Origin: an uncultured Oscillospiraceae bacterium
GTDB lineage: Bacteria > Bacillota_A > Clostridia > Oscillospirales > Oscillospiraceae
Direction: 5' to 3'
NCBI GenBank assembly: GCA_944385265.1
Contig: CALWWO010000066.1
Span: 1-40,080 of the forward strand
DNA: 40,080 nt
This document shows positions 32,934 to 40,080 of this stretch, in pieces. Every line of letters begins with the position of its first letter. The stretch's first letter is position 1. A program made the position numbers and the translations under genes. The notes under the pieces were generated by a model. It did not search any database and was not told the origin of the DNA. It was given only the letters and a program-made list of their open reading frames with translations.

Positions 32934-33287
32934 TCAAACCTCCGCAGAATCGGTCTCACCGATGAAATCATTAACACACGCGGTATACTGCCTCCAGAAC
33001 GAGGTGAGCTCGCTTAGCGTCTCGCGCCCTGTTTCGGTGATCGAATAGTATTTTTTAAGCCCGCCGTTTGCCGCCGCCGGTGCGAGCCTGCACTGTATAA
33101 GCCCAGCCTCCTGAAGGCGGTACAGTATAGGATATACCGTCCCCTCGCGCGCGTACCCCAAAACGGCGGCGCTGCGGTTTAACTCGGTGATTATTTCATA
33201 CCCATACGTCTCTTTTTTCGATATCAGGCACAGAAGTATCATTTCAAGCGCGCCCTTTTTAAACTGCCGAACATACCGGCTGTCCAC
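32934..33287 (-). CDS. PadR-family transcriptional regulator
   Basis: This is a 117-residue winged-helix regulator: FKKGALEMILLCLISKKETYGYEIITELNRSA at 9-40, EGTVYPILYRLQEAGLIQCRL with the recognition helix, and KKYYSITETGRETLSELTSFW as wing and dimer helix. The start is GTG 33287 behind GGAGG. It heads the padR-HAAS-lipoprotein operon and sits directly behind a long palindrome on its own start point, so autorepression is very likely. The inducing signal is unknown. Confidence 0.93.
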   Translation of the reverse strand: MDSRYVRQFKKGALEMILLCLISKKETYGYEIITELNRSAAVLGYAREGTVYPILYRLQEAGLIQCRLAPAAANGGLKKYYSITETGRETLSELTSFWRQYTACVNDFIGETDSAEV

Positions 33288-33309
33288 AGCGTCCCACCTC
33301 CAATTTATG

Positions 33310-33340
33310 TAGCACTAATTAGTATTACTAATTAGTGCTA
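33310..33340. promoter_or_regulatory. PadR operator: 14-bp perfect palindrome
   Basis: TAGCACTAATTAGT (33310-33323), ATT, ACTAATTAGTGCTA (33327-33340). Each arm itself contains the palindrome ACTAATTAGT. It touches the -10 element and covers the start point of the padR promoter. Confidence 0.8.
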
Positions 33341-33368
33341 TTATATAGCTTTGCCATCTCCAAGTCAA
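33340..33368 (-). promoter_or_regulatory. Promoter of the padR operon
   Basis: Minus-strand TTGACT (33368-33363), 17 bases, TATAAT (33345-33340). Confidence 0.85.
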
Positions 33369-33504
33369 GCATTTTAACATGATTACTCCCTATATCGCCT
33401 GAATTCTATTAAACTTGCGATCCGGCTCTGCAATTTTGCAGTGTGTTCAGAATCGCAGTGATAAAATGCTCTGATTTTTATTCAAATTCACGAAATAAAC
33501 AGTG

Positions 33505-33533
33505 TTGACTTCAGGGCTGAAACGTGCTAAAGT
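33505..33533 (+). promoter_or_regulatory. Promoter of T-box unit 1
   Basis: TTGACT (33505-33510), 17 bases, TAAAGT (33528-33533). The GTGTTGACTT core is identical to that of the promoter at 37196. Confidence 0.75.
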
Positions 33534-33539
33534 AACATC

Positions 33540-33813
33540 AATAGTTAAATACCACAACGCTATGACGAAAATAAGTAGGGAGTCTGCTTCCTTTTCAGAG
33601 AGCTGCCGGTCGGTGCAAGGCGGTAAAGGAGCGCTTTTCGAATACCTTTCCGAGCGGCATGCTGAAAGCTTTTAGTAGGCATCGACGGGTTCGCCCGATA
33701 CAGCGAACAGGATATGACAGTATCCGATGAGGTCATATGCGTGAGCGTATGATAAATTGAGGTGGTACCACGGGTTTTCTCGTCCTCTTGCCAGATGGCA
33801 AGGGGACTTTTTT
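33540..33813 (+). promoter_or_regulatory. T-box riboswitch 1 (candidate Phe specifier TTT)
   Basis: The leader has the full T-box order. The specifier-loop AGTA is near 33573. The AGAGAG and GGTCGGTGCAAGG distal stem I motifs lie at 33597-33620, and CTGAAA ahead of TTT-AGTAGG is at 33662-33679. A CGGG/CCCG hairpin and the T-box core GAGGTGGTACCACGG (about 33759-33773) follow. The terminator is GTCCTCTTGCC / GGCAAGGGGAC (33782-33792, 33797-33807) followed by TTTTTT. The bulge UGGU (33763-33766) should pair with a tRNA ending ACCA, which fits Phe or Tyr. By the usual position the specifier reads TTT, but I could not fold the specifier loop cleanly by eye. Confidence 0.93.
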
Positions 33814-33879
33814 ATTGTAAAAATTCTGCCGGGTACATATTCCCCGTGCGGATCAGGCTATTGTAAAGGAGAAATTTAG

Positions 33880-35523
33880 ATGGTAATAACGGATTTTCTG
33901 GAGAGAAACGCAAGACTGTACGGTTCTGAGATAGCGCTTGTCGAAATAAACCCCTCTGAGGAGCGCGACAATGCTACAACATGGCGCGAGGCAAGCCTTA
34001 TCGAGGTCGCTGAAAACGCACCGTACAGGAGAGAGATCACATGGCGGCAATTTGATAAAAACGCTAACCGCTTTGCAAATCTCCTGCTCAGCCGCGGTAT
34101 CCCCCGCGGCACAAAAGTCGGAATACTGCTTATGAACTGCCTTGAATGGCTGCCGATATACTTCGGCATACTCAAAGCAGGCTGTATCGCCGTGCCGCTC
34201 AACTATCGTTACTCTTCCGGAGAAATAGAGTATTGCCTTGACCTTGCCGATGTCGATGTGCTGATATTCGGTCCTGAATTCACAGACAGACTTGTCGCGA
34301 TAAAGCCGTTTATAGACGAGGAGCTTCGGTTTGTCTTCTTCGTTGGCTGCGAAAAGCAGCGCCCCGATTTTGCCGAGCCGTATAACGCGCTTGTCAACTT
34401 CTGCTCGTTCGAGGCGCCGCCCGTCCTGTGCGAGCCTGAGGACAACGCAGCCATCTATTTTTCCTCCGGTACTACCGGCTTCCCGAAAGCGATACTGCAC
34501 AATCATCGCGCGCTCTACTCGGCATGCCTGACGGAGCAGAATCACCATCATCAGGCGCGGAACGACGTATTTTTATGCATACCGCCGCTTTACCACACAG
34601 GTGCGAAAATGCACTGGTTTGGAAGCCTTATGTCCGGCAGCAGAGCCGTTTTACTGCGCGGCGTCACTCCCGAATGGATACTGCGTACGGTTTCAGAAGA
34701 AAAAGTCACGATAGTATGGCTTTTAGTGCCGTGGGCTCAGGATATTTTGGACGCTATAGAGTCCGGCAGCGTCGTCCTTGACCATTACATGCTCGATCAA
34801 TGGCGGCTTATGCACATCGGCGCTCAGCCCGTCCCGCACAGTCTTATAATGCGCTGGAAAAAATATTTCCCGAATCATGAGTACGACACGAATTACGGAC
34901 TCTCGGAGTCGATAGGTCCCGGCTGCGTCCATCTCGGCATCGAGAACATCGATAAGGTCGGCGCGATAGGAAAGCCCGGCTACCTTTGGGAGGCAAAAAT
35001 CGTCGACAGCGACGGAAACGAATGTGCAAAAAACGATGTCGGCGAGCTTACGGTCAAAGGTCCCGGCGTTATGCTCTGCTACTACAAAAATCCAAAGGCG
35101 ACAGAAGAGGTGCTGAAGGACGGCTGGCTCTTTACCGGCGACATGGCATATATGGACGACGACGGCTTTATATATCTTGTCGATCGCAAAAAAGACGTTA
35201 TCATCTCCGGGGGGGAAAACCTTTATCCCGTTCAGATAGAAGATTTCCTGCATATGAACGCAAAGATCAAGGACGTTGCGGTCATAGGGCTGCCGGACGA
35301 CCGTCTCGGCGAGATCGCCGCCGCTATAATCGAGATCAAGGACGATGTATCGTGTACGGAGGAGGAGATAAACGAATTTTGCAAATGTCTCCCCCGCTAT
35401 AAACGCCCGCGCAAAATAATATTCGACAAGATCCCGCGCAACCCTACGGGAAAAATAGAAAAACCTGCTTTGCGTCAGAGATACAGAGCAGACCGTCTGG
35501 TGGAAAGCCAGACAAAAAAATAA
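33880..35523 (+). CDS. AMP-forming acyl/aryl-CoA ligase
   Basis: This is a 547-residue adenylate-forming enzyme that activates a carboxylic acid to its AMP ester and then its CoA thioester. It has the P-loop-like motif YFSSGTTGFPKA near 186-197, YGLSESIGPG near 343-352, GWLFTGDMAYMDDDGFIYLVDRKKDVIISGGENLYP with the hinge Asp/Arg, and the catalytic C-terminal Lys in NPTGKIEKPALR. The closest group by eye is the medium/long-chain or cinnamate-type CoA ligases. The substrate is not set by sequence; the T-box and neighbouring ior/paaK genes suggest an aryl or indole acid. AAAGGAG precedes ATG 33880. The symporter gene follows 17 bases later. Confidence 0.9.
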   Translation: MVITDFLERNARLYGSEIALVEINPSEERDNATTWREASLIEVAENAPYRREITWRQFDKNANRFANLLLSRGIPRGTKVGILLMNCLEWLPIYFGILKAGCIAVPLNYRYSSGEIEYCLDLADVDVLIFGPEFTDRLVAIKPFIDEELRFVFFVGCEKQRPDFAEPYNALVNFCSFEAPPVLCEPEDNAAIYFSSGTTGFPKAILHNHRALYSACLTEQNHHHQARNDVFLCIPPLYHTGAKMHWFGSLMSGSRAVLLRGVTPEWILRTVSEEKVTIVWLLVPWAQDILDAIESGSVVLDHYMLDQWRLMHIGAQPVPHSLIMRWKKYFPNHEYDTNYGLSESIGPGCVHLGIENIDKVGAIGKPGYLWEAKIVDSDGNECAKNDVGELTVKGPGVMLCYYKNPKATEEVLKDGWLFTGDMAYMDDDGFIYLVDRKKDVIISGGENLYPVQIEDFLHMNAKIKDVAVIGLPDDRLGEIAAAIIEIKDDVSCTEEEINEFCKCLPRYKRPRKIIFDKIPRNPTGKIEKPALRQRYRADRLVESQTKK

Positions 35524-35540
35524 AAAGGATGTGATTTAAA

Positions 35541-37106
35541 ATGCACGACGCCATTATTAAACTTTCCATAATGATCCTGTTCTTCGGAAGCATGATCGCG
35601 ATAGGGCTTTATTGCCGCCGCCATTCCGACAGCGTTGACTCTTTTGTTCTCGGCGGGCGCTCTGTGGGAGCGTGGTTTACCGCATTTGCTTACGGCACCT
35701 CTTATTTTTCCGCAGTTATCCTCGTCGGCTATTCCGGTCAGTTTGGCTGGAAATACGGCATCGCCTCTACATGGATCGGGCTTGGAAACGCCCTCATCGG
35801 CTCTTACATGGCGTGGGTGCTTTTAGGTCGCCGCACCAGAGTCATGACGCAGCATCTTGGCAGCAAGACGATGCCTGATTTTTTCATGAAACGGTACAAC
35901 AGCCGCGGTCTTAAAATCGGCTCTGCCATGATAGTGTTTGTCTTCCTTATTCCGTACGCCGCATCCCTGTACAACGGGCTCTCCCGTCTGTTTGCTATGG
36001 CTTTCAACATCGATTACACCTTATGTATAATAATCATGGCGCTGCTTACCGCTATATACGTCATCGCCGGAGGATACATGGCAACGGTGATAAACGATTT
36101 TATCCAGGGGATAATTATGTTTTTCGGCATTATTGTCGTCGTCGCAGCCGTTTTAAAGGGCTTCGGCGGATTCAACGAGGCGCTGCTTGAGCTGTCGCAC
36201 GTTAACGATGAAACAGTATCGGGCGCCGCCGGTATATTCACGTCGTTTTTCGGACCGCAACCGTTCGACCTCATGTGCGTCGTGATACTCACCTCTCTCG
36301 GCACATGGGCATTGCCGCAGATGACGCAAAAATTCTACGCCATACGCGATGAAAAGGCTATAGAAAAGGGCACCGTCATATCCACGCTGTTTGCCGCCGT
36401 TGTCGCGGGCGGATGCTACTTTATGGGCGGTTTCGGCAGGCTGCTGTCCGACAAGGTCGACATAGCCGCAAACGGTTATGATTCGATAATACCGACTATG
36501 TTTGAAGATTTTTCTCCTCTCCTGCTCAGCCTTGTTATCATACTTGTGCTAGCGGCTTCGATGTCTACGCTGTCCTCGCTCGTTCTGACATCAAGCTCTA
36601 CGCTCACGCTTGACCTTATAGACGATTGCTTCAAAAAGAAAATGAACGAAAAACGGCAGATAGTTATAATACGCGCTCTCATCCTGTTTTTCATCGTTGT
36701 ATCGACGGCTATCGCGGTGATACAGTATAAATACAATATCGCCTTTATCGCGCAGCTCATGGGGCTTTCATGGGGTGCTATGGCTGGGGCATTTCTCGGT
36801 CCTTACCTGTATGGGCTGTACTCTAAAAAAATCACCGTCGCCTCTGTTTGGGCAAGCTTTATTTTCGGGGTCGGCGTCATGTGCCTGAATACATTTGCTC
36901 CCTCCCTGTTTCCGTCGTGGCTGCAATCATCGATAAACTGCGGCGCATTCGTGATGATCGCAAGCCTTGTCATTGTCCCGCTGGTGAGCCTTGTCACGCC
37001 GAAACCTGATAAAAAGGTGCTTGACGGTGTATTCTCCTGCTATGATGAAAAGCTAATGGCGACGGCGAAAGATTTTATCGGATACAACGGAAAAAGCAAA
37101 AAATAA
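35541..37106 (+). CDS. Sodium:solute symporter (SSS family)
   Basis: This is a 521-residue membrane protein with about 13 spans. SVDSFVLGGRSVGAWFTAFAYGTSYFSAVILVGYSGQFGWKYG near the N-terminus and ASMSTLSSLVLTSSSTLTLDL near 335-355 are SSS hallmarks, the latter holding Ser/Thr residues of the sodium site. SSS members carry proline, pantothenate, acetate or phenylacetate. Because it is co-transcribed with a CoA ligase under a T-box with a candidate Phe specifier, uptake of an aryl acid such as phenylacetate is my inference. AAAGGATG lies before ATG 35541, and a strong terminator follows. Confidence 0.92.
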   Translation: MHDAIIKLSIMILFFGSMIAIGLYCRRHSDSVDSFVLGGRSVGAWFTAFAYGTSYFSAVILVGYSGQFGWKYGIASTWIGLGNALIGSYMAWVLLGRRTRVMTQHLGSKTMPDFFMKRYNSRGLKIGSAMIVFVFLIPYAASLYNGLSRLFAMAFNIDYTLCIIIMALLTAIYVIAGGYMATVINDFIQGIIMFFGIIVVVAAVLKGFGGFNEALLELSHVNDETVSGAAGIFTSFFGPQPFDLMCVVILTSLGTWALPQMTQKFYAIRDEKAIEKGTVISTLFAAVVAGGCYFMGGFGRLLSDKVDIAANGYDSIIPTMFEDFSPLLLSLVIILVLAASMSTLSSLVLTSSSTLTLDLIDDCFKKKMNEKRQIVIIRALILFFIVVSTAIAVIQYKYNIAFIAQLMGLSWGAMAGAFLGPYLYGLYSKKITVASVWASFIFGVGVMCLNTFAPSLFPSWLQSSINCGAFVMIASLVIVPLVSLVTPKPDKKVLDGVFSCYDEKLMATAKDFIGYNGKSKK

Positions 37107-37117
37107 CATCATCAAAA

Positions 37118-37149
37118 CGCCGGCGCATGAATCATGCGTCGGCGCTTTT
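37118..37149 (+). terminator. Terminator of the ligase-symporter operon
   Basis: CGCCGGCGCATG (37118-37129) and CATGCGTCGGCG (37133-37144), one wobble, 3-base loop, then CTTTTC. Confidence 0.85.
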
Positions 37150-37195
37150 CACTCTGCCGCATATTTCCAAATACGCAAAATCGCGAAAATTCGTG

Positions 37196-37224
37196 TTGAC
37201 TTTAGTCCGAAAAAGCGGTAGAAT
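37196..37224 (+). promoter_or_regulatory. Promoter of T-box unit 2
   Basis: TTGACT (37196-37201), 17 bases, TAGAAT (37219-37224). Confidence 0.8.
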
Positions 37225-37230
37225 TAATGC

Positions 37231-37505
37231 AGTTTTTATTTTATATTGTTAACGCGTCGATGAAAACCAGTAGATTTCACGCCCGCTTTCAGAGAGCCGC
37301 CGGTCGGTGCAAGGCGGCAGGCGGACTGATTTTGAATTCCTTTCGGAGCGGCTTGCTGAAATAACAGTAGGCAATGACGGGTGCGCCCGGTACAGCGCGT
37401 GAGATATGATAGTATCTTGTAAGGCTGTCCGTACAAGCAGACAGTAAATTGAGGTGGTACCACGGATTTGTTCGTCCTCTTGTCTATGGCAAGAGGACGT
37501 TTTTT
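37231..37505 (+). promoter_or_regulatory. T-box riboswitch 2 upstream of iorAB-paaK
   Basis: It has the same order as the first T-box. AGTA is near 37269, AGAGAG and GGTCGGTGCAAGG are at about 37290-37315, and CTGAAA with TAAC and AGTAGG is at 37356-37371. The T-box core GAGGTGGTACCACGG is at 37451-37465. The terminator is CGTCCTCTTG / CAAGAGGACG (37473-37482, 37490-37499) followed by TTTTTT. The bulge UGGU (37455-37458) predicts a tRNA with discriminator A. The triplet in the usual specifier position reads AAC (37363-37365), which would be Asn and conflicts with both the bulge and the genes; ATTTCA/TGAAAT pairing supports that register, so the specifier is unresolved. Confidence 0.93.
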
Positions 37506-37588
37506 GTAGTGCGGCAGTATTTTTATTCCATTACAGCTTTTTTATTACATTTTAAGCCTTTAACTAAATCTGAAAAAGGAGAACCTGT

Positions 37589-39319
37589 ATGAAAACACTG
37601 ATGTTAGGCAACGCTGCGGCTGCGCGCGGATTATACGAAGCGGGCTGCTGCGTGGTGTCAAGCTATCCCGGCACACCAAGCACGGAGATAACTGAAGAGT
37701 GCGCCAAGTATGACGAAATATACTGCGAATGGGCGCCAAACGAGAAGGTCGCAATGGAGGTCGCCTTTGGCGCCTCTGTCGCCGGACGGCGCAGCTTCTG
37801 CGGTATGAAGCACGTGGGACTCAACGTCGCTGCCGACCCGCTTTTCACCGCATCGTATACCGGTGTGAACGCCGGCATGGTCATAGGCGTCGCTGATGAC
37901 GCGGGGATGCACTCCAGCCAGAACGAGCAGGATTCACGCCATTACGCGATCGCGGCGAAGCTCCCGATGCTTGAGCCTGCCGATTCAGCCGAAGCATATG
38001 AATTTGCAAAACTCGCGTTCGAACTGTCGGAGCAGTTTGATACGCCTGTATTCCTTAAAATGTGCACCCGCATAGCTCATTCGCAAAGCGTAGTCGATAC
38101 GGGCGAGCGCGTCGTTCCCGCTCAAAAGGAGTATAAAAAGGACATCGCAAAATACGTTATGATGCCCGGCAACGCTATCCGCCGCCATCCGATCATCGAG
38201 CAGCGCACACGCGATCTGATAGAATATGCTGAAACCACGCCGTTAAACCGAATTGAAGAGGGGCGCGACCACAAGCTCGGCATAATCACGTCCTCCACCT
38301 CCTATCAATATGTAAAAGAAGTCTGCGGCGACGAGTATCCGATACTTAAGCTTGGACTTATCAATCCCCTTCCGGTCAAAAAGATAAAGGATTTTGCCGC
38401 ATCGGTAAGCCTTTTGTGCGTCGTAGAGGAACTTGACGATATAATAGAGACGCACTGCCGCAAACTCGGTCTTGCTCTTGTCGGGAAAGACTCATTTCCG
38501 CTTGAGGGCGAGTTTTCGCAGAATCTCGTCGCCGAAAAGCTCGGTCTTCCGGTACATGCCGGCGTAAAGCTTAACGAGGATATCCCCGTCCGTCCGCCCG
38601 TCATGTGCCCCGGATGTCCGCACCGCGGTTTGTTTTACACGCTGTCGCGCAACAAGTGCACAGTAATGGGCGATATTGGCTGCTACACGCTCGGCGCGGT
38701 AGCTCCTCTGTCAGCTATGGACGTCACGCTGTGCATGGGCGCGTCCATCGGCGCTGCGCATGGCTTTAACAAAGCAAACAACGGCGAAAGCGAGGGATAT
38801 ACCGTCGCCGTCCTTGGAGACTCCACGTTTATGCACTCCGGCATGACGGGACTTGCCAACATTGCGTACAACCAATCGAATTCCACCGTCATAATACTCG
38901 ATAATTCCATCACCGGCATGACGGGGCATCAGCAGAATCCCACCACCGGCTACAATATAAAGGGCGATCCCGCAGGCAAGATAGATCTTGAATCGCTTTG
39001 CCGCGCTATGGGCATACGCCGCGTGGTCGTTGTCGATCCTTACGATCTTGAGGAATGCGACCGCGTCGTTAAAGAGGAGCTTGCGGCAAACGAGCCGTCC
39101 GTTATTATCAGCCGCCGTCCGTGCGCGCTGCTCAAATACGTCAAGGCAAAACCGCCGGTACATATAAATCCTGATAAGTGTAAGAGCTGCAAGGCGTGCA
39201 TGAAGATAGGCTGCCCCGCCGTTACCTTCAAAAACGGGAAAGCGTTTATTGACAATACGCTTTGCGTCGGCTGCGGTGTATGCGTGCAGCTTTGCAAATT
39301 CGGCGCTTTTGAACAGTAA
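37589..39319 (+). CDS. iorA: Indolepyruvate:ferredoxin oxidoreductase, alpha subunit
   Basis: This is a 576-residue thiamine-diphosphate enzyme interconverting arylpyruvates and arylacetyl-CoA with CO2 and reduced ferredoxin. YPGTPSTEI near 30-38 and a pyrimidine-domain EKVAMEVAFGASVAG mark the first half. The TPP-binding region has MCPGCPHRG, GDIGCYTLG and GDSTFMHSGMTGLANIAYNQ, ending in ILDNSITGMTGHQQNP. The C-terminus binds two [4Fe-4S] clusters (CKSCKACMKIGCP and CVGCGVCVQLCK). ATG 37589 follows AAAAGGAG. It is the first gene of iorA-iorB-paaK behind T-box 2. The T-box suggests the carboxylating, biosynthetic direction, which is inference. Confidence 0.97.
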   Translation: MKTLMLGNAAAARGLYEAGCCVVSSYPGTPSTEITEECAKYDEIYCEWAPNEKVAMEVAFGASVAGRRSFCGMKHVGLNVAADPLFTASYTGVNAGMVIGVADDAGMHSSQNEQDSRHYAIAAKLPMLEPADSAEAYEFAKLAFELSEQFDTPVFLKMCTRIAHSQSVVDTGERVVPAQKEYKKDIAKYVMMPGNAIRRHPIIEQRTRDLIEYAETTPLNRIEEGRDHKLGIITSSTSYQYVKEVCGDEYPILKLGLINPLPVKKIKDFAASVSLLCVVEELDDIIETHCRKLGLALVGKDSFPLEGEFSQNLVAEKLGLPVHAGVKLNEDIPVRPPVMCPGCPHRGLFYTLSRNKCTVMGDIGCYTLGAVAPLSAMDVTLCMGASIGAAHGFNKANNGESEGYTVAVLGDSTFMHSGMTGLANIAYNQSNSTVIILDNSITGMTGHQQNPTTGYNIKGDPAGKIDLESLCRAMGIRRVVVVDPYDLEECDRVVKEELAANEPSVIISRRPCALLKYVKAKPPVHINPDKCKSCKACMKIGCPAVTFKNGKAFIDNTLCVGCGVCVQLCKFGAFEQ

Positions 39320-39331
39320 GGAGGTTTGAAC

Positions 39332-39904
39332 ATGACTAAAAATATGATGATAGTCGGCGTCGGCGGACAGGGCTCTCTGCTTGCCAGTAAGCTGTTAGGG
39401 CACCTTCTTCTCACGCAGGGCTTTGACGTTAAAGTATCAGAGGTACACGGCATGAGCCAGCGCGGCGGCAGCGTCGTAACATACGTCCGCTGGGGCGACA
39501 AGGTCTATTCCCCTATCGTAGACAAGGGTGAGGCGGATTATATCGTATCGTTCGAGCTTTTGGAGGCTGCGCGCTATCTTGAATACTTAAAACCCGACGG
39601 CAGGATAGTTACAAACACTCAACAGATAGATCCGATGCCCGTCATAACCGGAGCCGCAGAATACCCGGCAAATCTCGCTGAAAAAATGAAGGCGCTCGGC
39701 GTTAATATCGACGCTATCGACGCGCTTTCCCTTGCGGAGGAGGCCGGAAGCTCCAAGGCTACCAATATCGTTCTTTTGGGACGGCTGTCTCATTACTTCG
39801 ATTTTGACGAGAGCATTTGGCAGGAGGCTATGGAGGCATGCATCGCTCCGCGATTTATAGATATGAATAAAAAAGCCTTTGCACTTGGAAGAAACTCAAA
39901 ATAA
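39332..39904 (+). CDS. iorB: Indolepyruvate:ferredoxin oxidoreductase, beta subunit
   Basis: This is a 190-residue gamma-type domain of 2-oxoacid:ferredoxin oxidoreductases: VGVGGQGSLLASKLLGHLLL at the N-terminus, SEVHGMSQRGGSVVTYVRWGDKVYSP and DYIVSFELLEAARYLEYLKPDG are conserved. I start at ATG 39332, eight bases after TAAGGAGG; a TTG at 39326 is too close to that site. It lies 12 bases after iorA and forms the heteromeric enzyme with it. Confidence 0.96.
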   Translation: MTKNMMIVGVGGQGSLLASKLLGHLLLTQGFDVKVSEVHGMSQRGGSVVTYVRWGDKVYSPIVDKGEADYIVSFELLEAARYLEYLKPDGRIVTNTQQIDPMPVITGAAEYPANLAEKMKALGVNIDAIDALSLAEEAGSSKATNIVLLGRLSHYFDFDESIWQEAMEACIAPRFIDMNKKAFALGRNSK

Positions 39905-39929
39905 ACTGACAAAAAGGAGATTTATTCAT

Positions 39930-40080
39930 ATGAAAAATTATTATCAGCCAGAAATCGAGACCATGTCCCGTGAGGACATGACAAAACTGCAAAATGAAAA
40001 GCTTGTAAAACAAGTGCGGCATGTGTACGATCACGTCCCGTACTACCGCGCCAAGATGGAGGAAAAGGGCGTCACGCCGG
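39930..40080 (+). CDS. paaK: Phenylacetate-CoA ligase, N-terminal fragment (cut by window edge)
   Basis: ATG 39930 follows AAAAAGGAG; 50 codons are present before the window ends. The visible part, YYQPEIETMSREDMTKLQN followed by LVKQVRHVYDHVPYYRAKMEEKGV, is the conserved start of PaaK-type arylacetate-CoA ligases (phenylacetate, indoleacetate, hydroxyphenylacetate). It lies 25 bases after iorB in the same operon. IorAB-PaaK neighbours are common in anaerobes, where the ligase supplies or consumes the arylacetyl-CoA of IorAB. Confidence 0.9.
   Translation, partial: MKNYYQPEIETMSREDMTKLQNEKLVKQVRHVYDHVPYYRAKMEEKGVTP

Noticed and set aside
33853..34551. 232-codon minus-strand frame opposite the CoA ligase
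   Set aside because: Antisense to a gene with clear adenylating-enzyme motifs.

Overview
The window looks like a chromosomal segment of an anaerobic, mid-GC member of the Clostridia (Firmicutes). The evidence is SD-led genes with compact hairpin/T-run terminators, T-box leaders, an rplM-rpsI pair with a leader hairpin, an ECF sigma/zinc-finger anti-sigma pair, and many oxygen-sensitive enzyme families (NadA, radical SAM proteins, a flavodiiron protein, indolepyruvate:ferredoxin oxidoreductase). The species cannot be named from the sequence alone.

Layout. 1-3.5 kb: nadA (cut by the left edge), a tiny Cys/Gly/Asn-rich membrane protein, an ECF sigma/anti-sigma operon and a TtcA-type PP-loop protein, mostly on the minus strand. 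3.5-6.2 kb: rplM-rpsI, then a lipoprotein gene on a 1.7-kb segment flanked by a second, slightly deleted copy of the 3' end of rpsI, which resembles an attachment-site scar. 6.2-14.1 kb: plus-strand MFS transporter, membrane spermidine-synthase-like protein, KamA-type radical SAM protein, shikimate-kinase-like protein, ThyX-like protein and MATE exporter, most with their own promoter or terminator. 14.1-18 kb, minus: a membrane-anchored dockerin/Ig-like polysaccharide deacetylase and typA. 18-27.5 kb: NUDIX hydrolase, tRNA-Ala(CGC), CBS protein, amidohydrolase, PnuC, flavodiiron protein, FAD/Rieske oxidoreductase, MazG-like protein, GNAT, dienelactone hydrolase and an anSME-type radical SAM protein. 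27.5-31.7 kb: a marR-ABC-ABC operon for a heterodimeric exporter. 31.7-32.0 kb: a run of consecutive hairpins without a credible gene. 32.0-33.4 kb, minus: a padR/HAAS/lipoprotein operon with a near-perfect palindromic operator at its start point.

The most interesting part is 33.5-40.08 kb. Two closely similar T-box riboswitches with near-identical promoters precede (i) an acyl/aryl-CoA ligase plus a sodium:solute symporter and (ii) iorA-iorB-paaK, with paaK cut by the right edge. T-boxes switch genes on when a tRNA is uncharged, so this arrangement argues for biosynthetic use: import of aryl acids such as phenylacetate, activation to aryl-CoA, and reductive carboxylation by IorAB to arylpyruvates, the precursors of aromatic amino acids. 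The UGGU bulge in both antiterminators predicts a tRNA with discriminator A (Phe or Tyr fit). The specifier of the first reads TTT (Phe); that of the second is ambiguous.
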